6,102 nt of DNA, taken from the NCBI GenBank assembly GCA_900551605.1, contig URWS01000100.1, positions 1 to 6,102 on the forward strand. The letters are read 5' to 3'. A program made the position numbers and the translations under genes. This DNA comes from an uncultured Collinsella sp. (GTDB lineage: Bacteria > Actinomycetota > Coriobacteriia > Coriobacteriales > Coriobacteriaceae). Below are positions 1-6,071 of the stretch, piece after piece. Below the pieces are notes generated by a model that was not told the DNA's origin, searched no databases, and worked only from the letters and a program-made list of their open reading frames with translations. Position 1 is the stretch's first letter. Every line of letters starts with the position of its first letter.

Positions 1-58
1 AAGACGGAAAGCACATTAAGTGCTTTCCTTTGCGTGCGGAACTCGCGACAAACTTCAT
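1..58 (-). repeat. Truncated copy of a hairpin-bearing intergenic repeat (copy 1)
   Basis: Read on the minus strand, positions 58 to 1 align without gaps to plus-strand positions 874-931, with 48 of 58 bases identical by hand count. The copy holds a 9-bp perfect stem (6-14 with 20-28) and a 5-base loop (15-19). The three central stem pairs differ from the other copy but are still paired. The element is cut by the left edge of the window, which suits a contig that broke at a dispersed repeat. It resembles REP-like palindromic intergenic elements, but I cannot assign a named family. Only a short TTT follows the stem on the plus strand, so it is a poor intrinsic terminator. Confidence 0.8.
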
Positions 59-109
59 GTGAGTCCCTCCCGGGCGCAAGCAAAAGGGCTGGTTAACGCT
101 GTTGGTAGC

Positions 110-140
110 TTGCTGGTCTTCTGTTCTTAGTTGATATACT
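110..140 (+). promoter_or_regulatory. Predicted extended -10 promoter of the acetyltransferase gene
   Basis: TATACT at 135-140 matches the sigma-70-type -10 hexamer at five of six positions and is preceded by TGA at 132-134, giving an extended -10 element (TGnTATACT). A possible -35, TTGCTG at 110-115, lies 19 bases upstream, which is long. The extended -10 may compensate for that. Transcription would begin near 147, leaving a leader of about 30 bases before the start codon at 176. This is pattern matching only. Confidence 0.5.
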
Positions 141-175
141 TTTTCGCATCTAACGCTTAGCCTAGGGGGGTTGGC

Positions 176-796
176 ATGACAAATAAGGTTGAATGGGACC
201 GCATGATTGCCGGGGAGCTCTATAGCCCCTATCGGGTTAACGACCATTCGTTTAGTAGGGTGCATGCGGCTCAGAAGTTGTTTAATGAGTCGGAGTATTG
301 GGCTGATTCGAGCGCCTTTGAGGAACTAAGGAAGTGTTTTCGCGTTGCTCCGGACGATATGGTCTTAACGGCTCCCGTTTATTTTGATCACGGCGACAGG
401 GTTTCGTTTGGTAACCATTTCTATGCGAATACCGGTTTGACGATTCTGGACGAAAATTACGTGACCTTTGGCGACAACGTCTTTCTAGGACCCCATGTGA
501 GTATATTTACTGCTGGGCATCCAATTGACGCCGATGTGCGCAATCTAGACCTCGAGTATGCTAAGCCTGTCGTAATCGGCAACAACGTCTGGATGGGCGG
601 CGGGGTGATTATCAATCCGGGCGTATCAATCGGAGACGATGTGGTCATAGCCTCAGGTTCAGTTGTTGTTAAAGACGTTCCAAGCCACGTCATCATCGGC
701 GGCAATCCAGCTCATATCATTCGAGAGATTACCGACAACGATCGCAAGCTCTGGCAAGGCCAGCTGAATGCCTACAACGAGGCAATTGGATCATAG
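176..796 (+). CDS. maa: Maltose/galactoside O-acetyltransferase-like protein (left-handed beta-helix, hexapeptide repeat)
   Basis: A 206-residue protein of the maltose/galactoside/NodL O-acetyltransferase family. These cytoplasmic, usually trimeric enzymes move acetyl from acetyl-CoA to a sugar hydroxyl. The N-terminal sugar-acetyltransferase domain (about residues 5-60) has the family signature MIAGELYSPY. It is followed by hexapeptide-repeat turns (about 75-185), including VTFGDNVFLGPHVSIF, PVVIGNNVWMGGGVIINPGV and SIGDDVVIASGSVVVKDVPS. His115 in TAGHPID matches the catalytic histidine of LacA-type enzymes, and GGNPAHIIREI is the usual C-terminal signature. Length is normal. The start at 176 has AGGGGGG at 164-170, five bases upstream; the in-frame ATG at 203 lacks such a site. 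Hand counts give about 48% GC over 181-300 against 65% over 1381-1440 in rnj. The gene lies between two inverted repeat copies, so recent acquisition is possible. The acceptor sugar cannot be read from the sequence. The symbol denotes the family, not a proven substrate. Confidence 0.9.
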   Translation: MTNKVEWDRMIAGELYSPYRVNDHSFSRVHAAQKLFNESEYWADSSAFEELRKCFRVAPDDMVLTAPVYFDHGDRVSFGNHFYANTGLTILDENYVTFGDNVFLGPHVSIFTAGHPIDADVRNLDLEYAKPVVIGNNVWMGGGVIINPGVSIGDDVVIASGSVVVKDVPSHVIIGGNPAHIIREITDNDRKLWQGQLNAYNEAIGS

Positions 797-850
797 CCTC
801 GGCATTCCCGCAGATAAAACCTACTAAAACAAACCTATCCCTTATTGGCA

Positions 851-983
851 GGTTTCCCGTGGGGCGGGCACTGATGAAGTTTATCGCGAGTTCCGCACGA
901 ACAGGAGGCCACTTAATGTGGCCTCCGTCGTGAGCAGGACTGTAGAGCAGGAAACTTCATCAGTGCCCGCCCCACGGGAAACC
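851..983 (+). repeat. 133-bp fold-back element with perfect 32-bp inverted arms (copy 2)
   Basis: The left arm 851-882 and the right arm 952-983 are exact reverse complements over 32 bases, for example GGTTTCCCGTGGGG against CCCCACGGGAAACC. The 69-base interior (883-951) contains a nested hairpin: stem 904-912 with 918-926 and loop TTAAT. An outer clamp, CACGA (896-900) with TCGTG (928-932), extends it. The element could therefore form a cruciform in DNA or a long nested hairpin in RNA. No transposase is encoded. A clear target-site duplication is not visible at the ends, where the flanks are GGCA and GGCG. It could be a MITE-like or REP-like element, or a structured transcript end. The lack of a T-tract argues against a classical terminator. 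Confidence 0.85.
874..931 (+). repeat. Conserved core of the repeat, matching copy 1 in inverted orientation
   Basis: This core aligns with the reverse complement of positions 1-58. Ten positions differ: 883, 900, 902, 907, 908, 909, 921, 922, 923 and 930. The six stem differences form three compensated pairs: 907/923 and 908/922 are G-C here and A-T in copy 1, while 909/921 is C-G here and G-C in copy 1. The flank of invariant bases around TCGCGAGTTCCGCACG (884-899) lies outside the 9-bp stem and is identical in both copies. Confidence 0.85.
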
Positions 984-1171
984 GGCGGGATATACAGGTC
1001 CAGATGGGGCTTTGATGCATGGGTGGTCTGTGCTCGTGCAAATGGGTATCATATTTTAGTTACTGCATCGACTCTGTGATGCATGTTTGTACGTTCCCGA
1101 CGGTCGGTTTGCCAGAAGCGCCCCGTCGGTTGTTCCAGACCCGTTTCGAAGAAAGGAAACCACACTAACCT
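984..1171 (+). promoter_or_regulatory. rnj leader with possible promoter and small hairpins
   Basis: This 188-base stretch presumably carries the promoter of the rnj-ftsK-HTH operon. The best -10 candidate is TATCAT at 1047-1052, but no good -35 stands at 16-18 bases upstream, so the promoter position is uncertain. TGATGCATG occurs twice (1013-1021 and 1077-1085). TGCATC (1064-1069) can pair with GATGCA (1078-1083). The ribosome binding site of rnj is probably AAAGGA at 1152-1157, a rather long 14 bases before the ATG. Confidence 0.3.
1097..1129 (+). promoter_or_regulatory. Possible hairpin in the rnj 5' leader
   Basis: CCGACGG (1097-1103) and CCGTCGG (1123-1129) are perfect reverse complements enclosing a 19-base loop, ending 42 bases before the rnj start codon. 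If transcription starts near 1060, this hairpin would lie in the mRNA leader. A 7-bp GC-rich stem can arise by chance at this base composition. Confidence 0.3.
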
Positions 1172-2842
1172 ATGGCAGCTAAAAAATCATCTCCCTTGAA
1201 GATCATCCCGCTCGGCGGCCTTGACGGCATCGGTAAGAACATGACGGTCTTCGAGTGCGGCGACGACATGGTGCTCGTCGACGCCGGTCTCATGTTCCCT
1301 GACGACTCCCAGCCCGGTATCGACCTGGTGCTTCCCGACTACACCTATGTTCTGGAGAACGAGGAGAAGCTCCGAGGTATCGTCGTCACCCACGGCCACG
1401 AGGACCACACCGGTTCGCTTCCGTATCTGCTGCAGGACCTCAACAATAAGGTGCCCATCTTCTCGAGCAAGCTGACGCTTGGCTTTATCGAGGGCAAGCT
1501 TTCTGAGTTCCGCATCCGCGCACCCAAGTTCCGCGAGGTCAAGGGCGGCAGCCATGTCAACCTCGGCGGCATCTCGCTCGACTTCTTCTCGATGACGCAC
1601 TCCATTCCCGGCGCTCTGGGCGTGTTCATCCGCACCAACCAGGGTACCGTTATGCACACCGGCGACTTTAAGCTCGACCAGACGCCCATCGACGGCGTCA
1701 CGCCCGACTATGCCGCTATCAGCCGCTTTGCCAAGCAGGGTATCGACCTGCTGCTTTCCGACTCCACCAACGCCACGGTTCCCGGCTTTACCAAGTCCGA
1801 GGCCGAGGTTGGTCCCAACCTGCTGCACGCCATCAAAAATGCTCCGGGCCGCGTGTTCGTCGCGTCGTTCTCGAGCCACATCCATCGTTTGCAGCAGATC
1901 TGCGATGCTGCCCGCAAGTGCGGCCGTAAGGTCGTTGTGACCGGTCGCTCCATGCTCACTAACACCCGCGTGGCGCGTGAGCTGGGCTACCTCAACATCG
2001 ACGATGCCGATATCATCGATGCCTTCGACATTGATAACCTGCCCGACGACAAGATCGTCGTCATGTGCACCGGTTCGCAGGGTGAGCCGCTGTCGGCCCT
2101 GTCCCGCATGGCCAATGGCGAGCACAAGACGCTCTCCATCCACGAGGGCGATACCGTCATCCTTTCGGCTACGCCCGTTCCCGGCAACGAGAAGGCAGTC
2201 CAGCAGGTCGTCAACAGCTTGGCTAAGCTCGGCTGCGACGTGTGGGACAAGAACCGCGCCCTCGTCCACGTCTCGGGTCACGGCAGCCAGGAGGAGCTCA
2301 AGCTCCTGATGGCCATGGCTAAGCCCACCTACTTTATGCCGGTTCATGGCGAGGCTGTGCATCTGCGCGCCCATGCCCAGCTTGCTCGAAAGATGGGCAT
2401 CAAGGACGACCATATCTTTATCCTCGACAACGGCGATACGCTCGAGATGCGTGGCGGTATCGTCAAGCGCGGTACGCCCGTCGAGTCCGGCATTGTCTAC
2501 GTCGACGGTCTTCGCATCGGTGATACTGACCCCATCGTCCTGCGCGATCGCCAGAAGCTCGCCAACGACGGTATGGTTACCGCTGTTGCCATCGTCTCGC
2601 TCAAGCACAAGAAGATCGAAGCCATCGAGTTCTCGGGCCGCGGCGTTTCGTTTGCCATCGACGACCAGTTCTCCGATGATGCCTCCGCGTCCATCATGAA
2701 GACGATTGAGAAAGGCAAGTTCAGCTTCACGAGCAGCGGTTCCGATGCCATTCGCAAGGCCGTGCGCGATTCGCTCTCTAACTTTATCTGGAGCCGTACA
2801 CGCACCCGTCCGATGATCATCCCGGTCGTCATGGAGGTTTAG
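1172..2842 (+). CDS. rnj: Ribonuclease J (metallo-beta-lactamase / beta-CASP RNase)
   Basis: A 556-residue RNase J, the usual length for the family. RNase J is a zinc-dependent cytoplasmic enzyme with 5'-to-3' exonuclease and endonuclease activity that acts in mRNA decay and rRNA maturation. The beta-lactamase core carries HGHEDH at residues 74-79 (metal ligands His74, His76, Asp78, His79), His143 in MTHS and Asp165 in HTGDFK. The beta-CASP domain (about 215-375) has SSHIHRLQ, VVTGRSM, VMCTGSQGEP and VHVSGHGSQEEL. The core resumes with MPVHGE, giving the last ligand, His392. The C-terminal domain (about 460-556) appears complete. The ATG at 1172 gives the expected N-terminus, with PLGGLDGIGKNM starting at residue 13. 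ftsK starts one base after the stop, and its Shine-Dalgarno lies inside the last rnj codons, so the two genes are probably co-transcribed and translationally coupled. No key residue is missing. Confidence 0.96.
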   Translation: MAAKKSSPLKIIPLGGLDGIGKNMTVFECGDDMVLVDAGLMFPDDSQPGIDLVLPDYTYVLENEEKLRGIVVTHGHEDHTGSLPYLLQDLNNKVPIFSSKLTLGFIEGKLSEFRIRAPKFREVKGGSHVNLGGISLDFFSMTHSIPGALGVFIRTNQGTVMHTGDFKLDQTPIDGVTPDYAAISRFAKQGIDLLLSDSTNATVPGFTKSEAEVGPNLLHAIKNAPGRVFVASFSSHIHRLQQICDAARKCGRKVVVTGRSMLTNTRVARELGYLNIDDADIIDAFDIDNLPDDKIVVMCTGSQGEPLSALSRMANGEHKTLSIHEGDTVILSATPVPGNEKAVQQVVNSLAKLGCDVWDKNRALVHVSGHGSQEELKLLMAMAKPTYFMPVHGEAVHLRAHAQLARKMGIKDDHIFILDNGDTLEMRGGIVKRGTPVESGIVYVDGLRIGDTDPIVLRDRQKLANDGMVTAVAIVSLKHKKIEAIEFSGRGVSFAIDDQFSDDASASIMKTIEKGKFSFTSSGSDAIRKAVRDSLSNFIWSRTRTRPMIIPVVMEV

Positions 2843-2846
2843 TTTG
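2833..2846 (+). promoter_or_regulatory. Shine-Dalgarno and TTG start of ftsK
   Basis: GGAGG at 2833-2837 lies inside the final codons of rnj and six bases before TTG at 2844-2846. This pairing fixes the ftsK start. No in-frame ATG is found near this point with a comparable site, and the TTG gives a basic, hydrophilic N-terminus ahead of the first membrane segment. Confidence 0.8.
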
Positions 2847-5624
2847 GCGCGCGGATCTGCACAAAACGCCAAAGGCAATAAGGCCAATAACCAACCGGCA
2901 TCTGCTAAGGGTGCCGGTTCCCATCTGCGTGCTAATAAGGGCCACGAGGCGGACTTCGACGATTTTGAGCCCTTGGTTGAGCCCTCAGCCAATCGCGATA
3001 TCGCCGGCGTGGTTATTGCCGTTTTGGCGATTGCGTCCTTCATTGCCGTGATTTCTCCGGCAACAGCGCCCGTGACGGCTGCGGTTGCCGGTTTCTACCA
3101 CCTGGGCTTTGGTCTGGGTGCCTACGTGTTGCCGATCGTCATTTTGCTGTTTGCCGCCACGCTCTTTTTAGGCGAGGACTCGCCGCTCAACGTGCGCTCT
3201 GTTGCGGGCGGCGCCGTGGTCTTTATCGCCGTTGTTTCCATTCTTTCGCTGATGGTGCCGGGTACGAGCGACTCGTGCGACCTTATGTTCACGCCGCAAA
3301 ATCTGTCCGCCTCGGGTGGCTACATCGGTGCGTTTATTGCGAGTGCGCTGCAGAATGCCCTGGGTAAGCCTATCGCGATGGTGGTCCTGTTGGGTCTGGC
3401 CGTCGTTGGTTTTGTCATCATCGGCTTTTCGGTGGGCGGCGTGCTGCGCTCTGCTCGCGACCGTGCGGCCGATTTTGCCGAGCGCCGTCGTGCCGATGTT
3501 AACGCCAGCCCGTGGGGTGACGACGAGGCCCTGTCGGTGCCCGGTGTTGCTCGTCCGCACCTGAGCATTCTTCGTCAAAAGGGCTCCGATGCTGCCGTGA
3601 CCACGGTCATGGGCAACGATGTGGACCCGGTTTTGGACGATGACGACGAGGACGAAGATCCGTTTGTCGACGTGTCCGATGCCGTGGAGGCCGAGCGCGC
3701 TAAGACGACGCTGCTGCCGCGCCGCCATGCCAAGAAGGGCAAGGCTGCGCCTAAGCTCAATACGAGTGAGCCCGACCCGTCTTGGTCCGAGAGCGAGATT
3801 GAGCTCACTGAGGGCGATGACGAGGACGACGAGGCTCCGATTGAGACCGCAAAGACAACTTTGCTGCCGCGTCGCCATGCCAAGCGCGACCAGGTAACCG
3901 GCCAGCTTTCGATGGAAGACGACCCCGATAAGATCGATGAGTCCGAGCCGCCGTTTGCCGTGAATCCCGTCTCGGCAGCACCTCAGATTCCCGACTTCTT
4001 GAAGCATCCCAAGGTTGTCGATGCGCCTGCCTTGAGTGCTGTCGAATCGGCTGCGGCTAGCGATGGGGGAGCGGACGGCGGCGCCGCAGATAACGAGGGC
4101 GAAGAAGAGGACGGCCTCAAACTTCCGCCACTTGAGATTCTGCATGCCAACCCGCAGTCGGCTTCCTCCGCGTCTTCTGACAAGGAGCTGGAACAGACTG
4201 CCGAGTCGCTTCAGTCCACCTTGCTGGAGTTTGGTCGTAGTGCCCGCGTGGTCGGCTGGATCGCCGGCCCCACGGTGACGACCTTTAAGCTGCAACCTGG
4301 CGAGGGCGAGCGCGTGAGCAAGATTTCGAGCCTCGAGGACGATATCGCGCTATCGCTTGCTGCCCAGTCGGTGCGTATCTTTGCCCCGATCCCCGGCACC
4401 TCGCTTGTGGGTATCGAGATCCCCAATCGCAAGCGCCAGAACGTCAACCTGGGCGACGTGCTTCCCTATGTGAAGGGCGGTCCGCTCGAGCTCGCCATCG
4501 GTCGAGATGCCGAGGGTACGCCGGTCGTCGCCGACCTTGTCAAGATGCCCCACCTGCTGATCGCCGGTACCACGGGTTCCGGTAAGTCGGTCATGATCAA
4601 CTCCATCATCACGACCTTGCTCATGCGCGCCCTTCCCGAGGACGTTCGCCTGATCATGGTCGACCCCAAGCGCGTCGAGCTTGCGGGCTATAACGGTCTG
4701 CCGCATCTTTACGTGCCTGTAGTGACCGAGCCCAAGCAGGCCGCGAGCGCTCTGCAATGGGCCGTGTCCGAGATGGAGCGTCGCCTGAAGGTCTTCGAGC
4801 GTCTCAACGTGCGTAAGATCTCGACCTACAACGAAAAGCAGGCCGCCGGCGAGTTTGAGCATTACGATAACCCGCCGCAAAAGATGCCCTACCTGGTCAT
4901 CATCATCGACGAGCTCTCGGACCTGATGATGGTCGCCGGTAAGGATGTCGAGGCCTCGATCGTGCGTATTGCTCAGCTGGGCCGTGCCGCCGGTATCCAC
5001 CTTATCGTGGCCACGCAGCGCCCGAGCTCCAACGTGGTGACGGGCCTCATCAAGGCCAACATCACCAACCGCATCGCCTTTAACGTCGCCACGGGCATCG
5101 ACTCGCGCGTCATCATCGACCAGATGGGTGCCGAAAAGCTCACCGGTTTGGGCGACATGCTGTTCTCTAAGGTCGACTGGGGCAAGCCCCGCCGTATCCA
5201 GGGCTGCTTTGTCTCGGATGATGAAATCAACGAGATCGTCGAGTTCGTCAAGTCGCAGAGCGAGCCCGACTACCACGAGGAGATCCTGTCTGCCGTGGCG
5301 CCCGCTTCCATGTCCATGGCGGGTGGCGGCGGCATTGTCCGTACCGGAGTCGCCGAGCCGCAAGACGATGATCCGCTCATTTGGGAAGCCGCCCATATTG
5401 TGGTGGAATCGCAGCTTGGCTCCACATCTGGCCTGCAACGTCGTCTGAAGGTTGGCTATGCGCGTGCCGGGCGTATTATGGATATGCTGGAAGAAAAGGG
5501 TGTCGTCGGCCCGCCCGACGGTTCCAAGCCGCGCGAGGTCCTGTTGGACGAGGAGGGGCTTGCCGCGCTGGAGTCTGTCGACGCCGAGATGGCACGTGAA
5601 GATCGTGAGTTTGGAGGATTCTGA
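2844..5624 (+). CDS. ftsK: DNA translocase FtsK/SpoIIIE
   Basis: A 926-residue septal DNA pump that clears chromosomes through the closing division septum, using ATP. After a basic N-terminus (1-50) come hydrophobic segments at about 53-75, 77-110, 118-140 and 176-203, the normal four-helix membrane anchor, with a weaker segment near 158-172. Residues 204-440 form a low-complexity acidic linker (for example DDDDEDED at 265-272) holding the same 12-residue motif twice (286-297 and 336-347). The motor follows: alpha/beta domain from about 445, Walker A GTTGSGKS at 575-582, Walker B VIIIDE ending at Asp689-Glu690, and ATQRPSSNVVTGLIKANI at 723-740. The C-terminal gamma winged helix (about 845-910, with LQRRLKVGYARAGRIMDMLE) normally reads orienting DNA motifs. 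All core motifs are intact. The start is TTG, one base after rnj ends, and the stop overlaps the next ATG by one base. FtsK and SpoIIIE cannot be told apart by sequence alone; in a non-sporulating actinobacterium FtsK is the better name. Confidence 0.96.
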   Translation: MARGSAQNAKGNKANNQPASAKGAGSHLRANKGHEADFDDFEPLVEPSANRDIAGVVIAVLAIASFIAVISPATAPVTAAVAGFYHLGFGLGAYVLPIVILLFAATLFLGEDSPLNVRSVAGGAVVFIAVVSILSLMVPGTSDSCDLMFTPQNLSASGGYIGAFIASALQNALGKPIAMVVLLGLAVVGFVIIGFSVGGVLRSARDRAADFAERRRADVNASPWGDDEALSVPGVARPHLSILRQKGSDAAVTTVMGNDVDPVLDDDDEDEDPFVDVSDAVEAERAKTTLLPRRHAKKGKAAPKLNTSEPDPSWSESEIELTEGDDEDDEAPIETAKTTLLPRRHAKRDQVTGQLSMEDDPDKIDESEPPFAVNPVSAAPQIPDFLKHPKVVDAPALSAVESAAASDGGADGGAADNEGEEEDGLKLPPLEILHANPQSASSASSDKELEQTAESLQSTLLEFGRSARVVGWIAGPTVTTFKLQPGEGERVSKISSLEDDIALSLAAQSVRIFAPIPGTSLVGIEIPNRKRQNVNLGDVLPYVKGGPLELAIGRDAEGTPVVADLVKMPHLLIAGTTGSGKSVMINSIITTLLMRALPEDVRLIMVDPKRVELAGYNGLPHLYVPVVTEPKQAASALQWAVSEMERRLKVFERLNVRKISTYNEKQAAGEFEHYDNPPQKMPYLVIIIDELSDLMMVAGKDVEASIVRIAQLGRAAGIHLIVATQRPSSNVVTGLIKANITNRIAFNVATGIDSRVIIDQMGAEKLTGLGDMLFSKVDWGKPRRIQGCFVSDDEINEIVEFVKSQSEPDYHEEILSAVAPASMSMAGGGGIVRTGVAEPQDDDPLIWEAAHIVVESQLGSTSGLQRRLKVGYARAGRIMDMLEEKGVVGPPDGSKPREVLLDEEGLAALESVDAEMAREDREFGGF
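3699..3734 (+). repeat. FtsK linker motif, copy A (AKTTLLPRRHAK)
   Basis: This segment encodes residues 286-297 of FtsK. It follows an acidic stretch (265-284) and is identical at protein level to residues 336-347. The two DNA copies differ at five codons (GCT/GCA, ACG/ACA, ACG/ACT, CTG/TTG, CGC/CGT), all synonymous. Confidence 0.9.
3849..3884 (+). repeat. FtsK linker motif, copy B (AKTTLLPRRHAK)
   Basis: This segment encodes residues 336-347 of FtsK, exactly 50 residues after copy A. As in copy A it is preceded by an acidic run (EGDDEDDE, 323-330) and followed by a basic residue. The exact protein match with silent DNA differences suggests an old duplication kept for its peptide sequence. 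Confidence 0.9.
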
Positions 5625-5626
5625 TG
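5613..5626 (+). promoter_or_regulatory. Shine-Dalgarno and start codon of the HTH gene, overlapping the ftsK stop
   Basis: GGAGGA at 5613-5618 lies five bases before ATG at 5624-5626. The ftsK stop TGA (5622-5624) shares its last base with this ATG. Such TGATG overlaps usually indicate translational coupling, and the site fixes the start of the downstream gene. Confidence 0.85.
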
Positions 5627-6071
5627 GCTGCACGCTTTGGTGACATGCTGCTTGAGCAGCGTCGCCGAATGGGCCTTTCCATTCAGCAAGTCGCCAACAC
5701 CATCAAAATCAGGCCGCAGATCATCGAGTTTTTCGAGACCGGTAACTTTGCTTCGATGCCGCCGCGCGGCTATGCGCAGGGCATGATTTCGAGCTATGCT
5801 CGCTTTTTGGGCCTCAATCCGCGCGAGGTCGTCAATGCCTACTTTGACGATCTGATGGCATACGAACGCGAGACGTCGCAGCAGGGCGGTCGTTTTCAGG
5901 ACGCCGCCGGCTACGTCAATTCGCGTTCCTCGGTCGATAACGGGCGCTTCCTGATGGTTCAGGGCGGTCGTTCGACCCGCTATGGACAGCGTCCTCAGCA
6001 GGCCGGTTATATTACCGAGACGGGTTCGGGCGAGGAGATTCGCTCACAGCGTGACCGGTTCCGCAGTACGC
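5624..6071 (+). CDS. RodZ-like helix-turn-helix protein, 3' end missing
   Basis: The first 149 genomic codons of a protein whose N-terminus (about residues 4-75) is an Xre/RodZ-type helix-turn-helix domain. It opens FGDMLLEQRRRMGLSIQQVA and continues with IKIRPQIIEFFETGNF, then GYAQGMISSYARFLGLNPREV. The typical RodZ-family features are the late FE-x-G-x-F and Y-x-x-x-Y-A-x-x-L-G-L-x-P pattern. RodZ proteins link the MreB cytoskeleton to the membrane; actinobacterial relatives downstream of ftsK are mostly of unknown role and could bind DNA instead. Residues 80-149 are polar and rich in Gly, Gln, Arg and Ser, probably disordered. The membrane helix and periplasmic part expected of RodZ would lie past the window and cannot be checked. 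From 6072 the reading frame runs into adapter sequence, so the apparent tail VSYTHLRAH is false. Confidence 0.8.

Larger units (their letters stand above)
797..1171. other. 375-bp intergenic region between the acetyltransferase gene and rnj
   Basis: No convincing gene lies here. From left to right it holds an AT-rich stretch (about 810-846) with a weak 6-bp inverted repeat (831-836 with 850-855), the fold-back element (851-983), and the rnj leader with two small possible hairpins and a 9-base direct repeat. The only small frame of note is 874-933 inside the repeat, which is discussed as a finding. No clear intrinsic terminator with a T-tract follows the acetyltransferase gene. Confidence 0.7.

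Noticed and set aside
6..31. Intrinsic terminator at the left edge
   Set aside because: The 9-bp stem is followed by only TTT before GCG, and the equivalent stem in the other copy has no T-tract at all. The hairpin belongs to the repeat rather than to a terminator.
831..855. Inverted repeat AAACCT/AGGTTT as the acetyltransferase terminator
   Set aside because: The stem is only six base pairs with a 13-base loop, it overlaps the left arm of the fold-back element, and no T-run follows.
1012..1040. TTGATG at 1012-1017 as the -35 of an rnj promoter
   Set aside because: The hexamer 17 bases downstream is CGTGCA, which is not a -10, and the better -10 candidate at 1047 is 29 bases away.
1187..3043. 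A 618-codon open frame on the minus strand opposite rnj
   Set aside because: It lies across rnj and the start of ftsK, whose protein matches are beyond doubt. Its product is low in aromatic residues and rich in Asp, Val, Ala and Gly in a way typical of the mirror of a GC-biased gene. No family motif is seen.
3168..5633. Long minus-strand open frames opposite ftsK (3168-4295 and 4350-5633)
   Set aside because: They are mirrors of the codon bias of ftsK. Their translations show the Arg, Gly, Asp, His and Leu richness of shadow frames and no recognisable domain.
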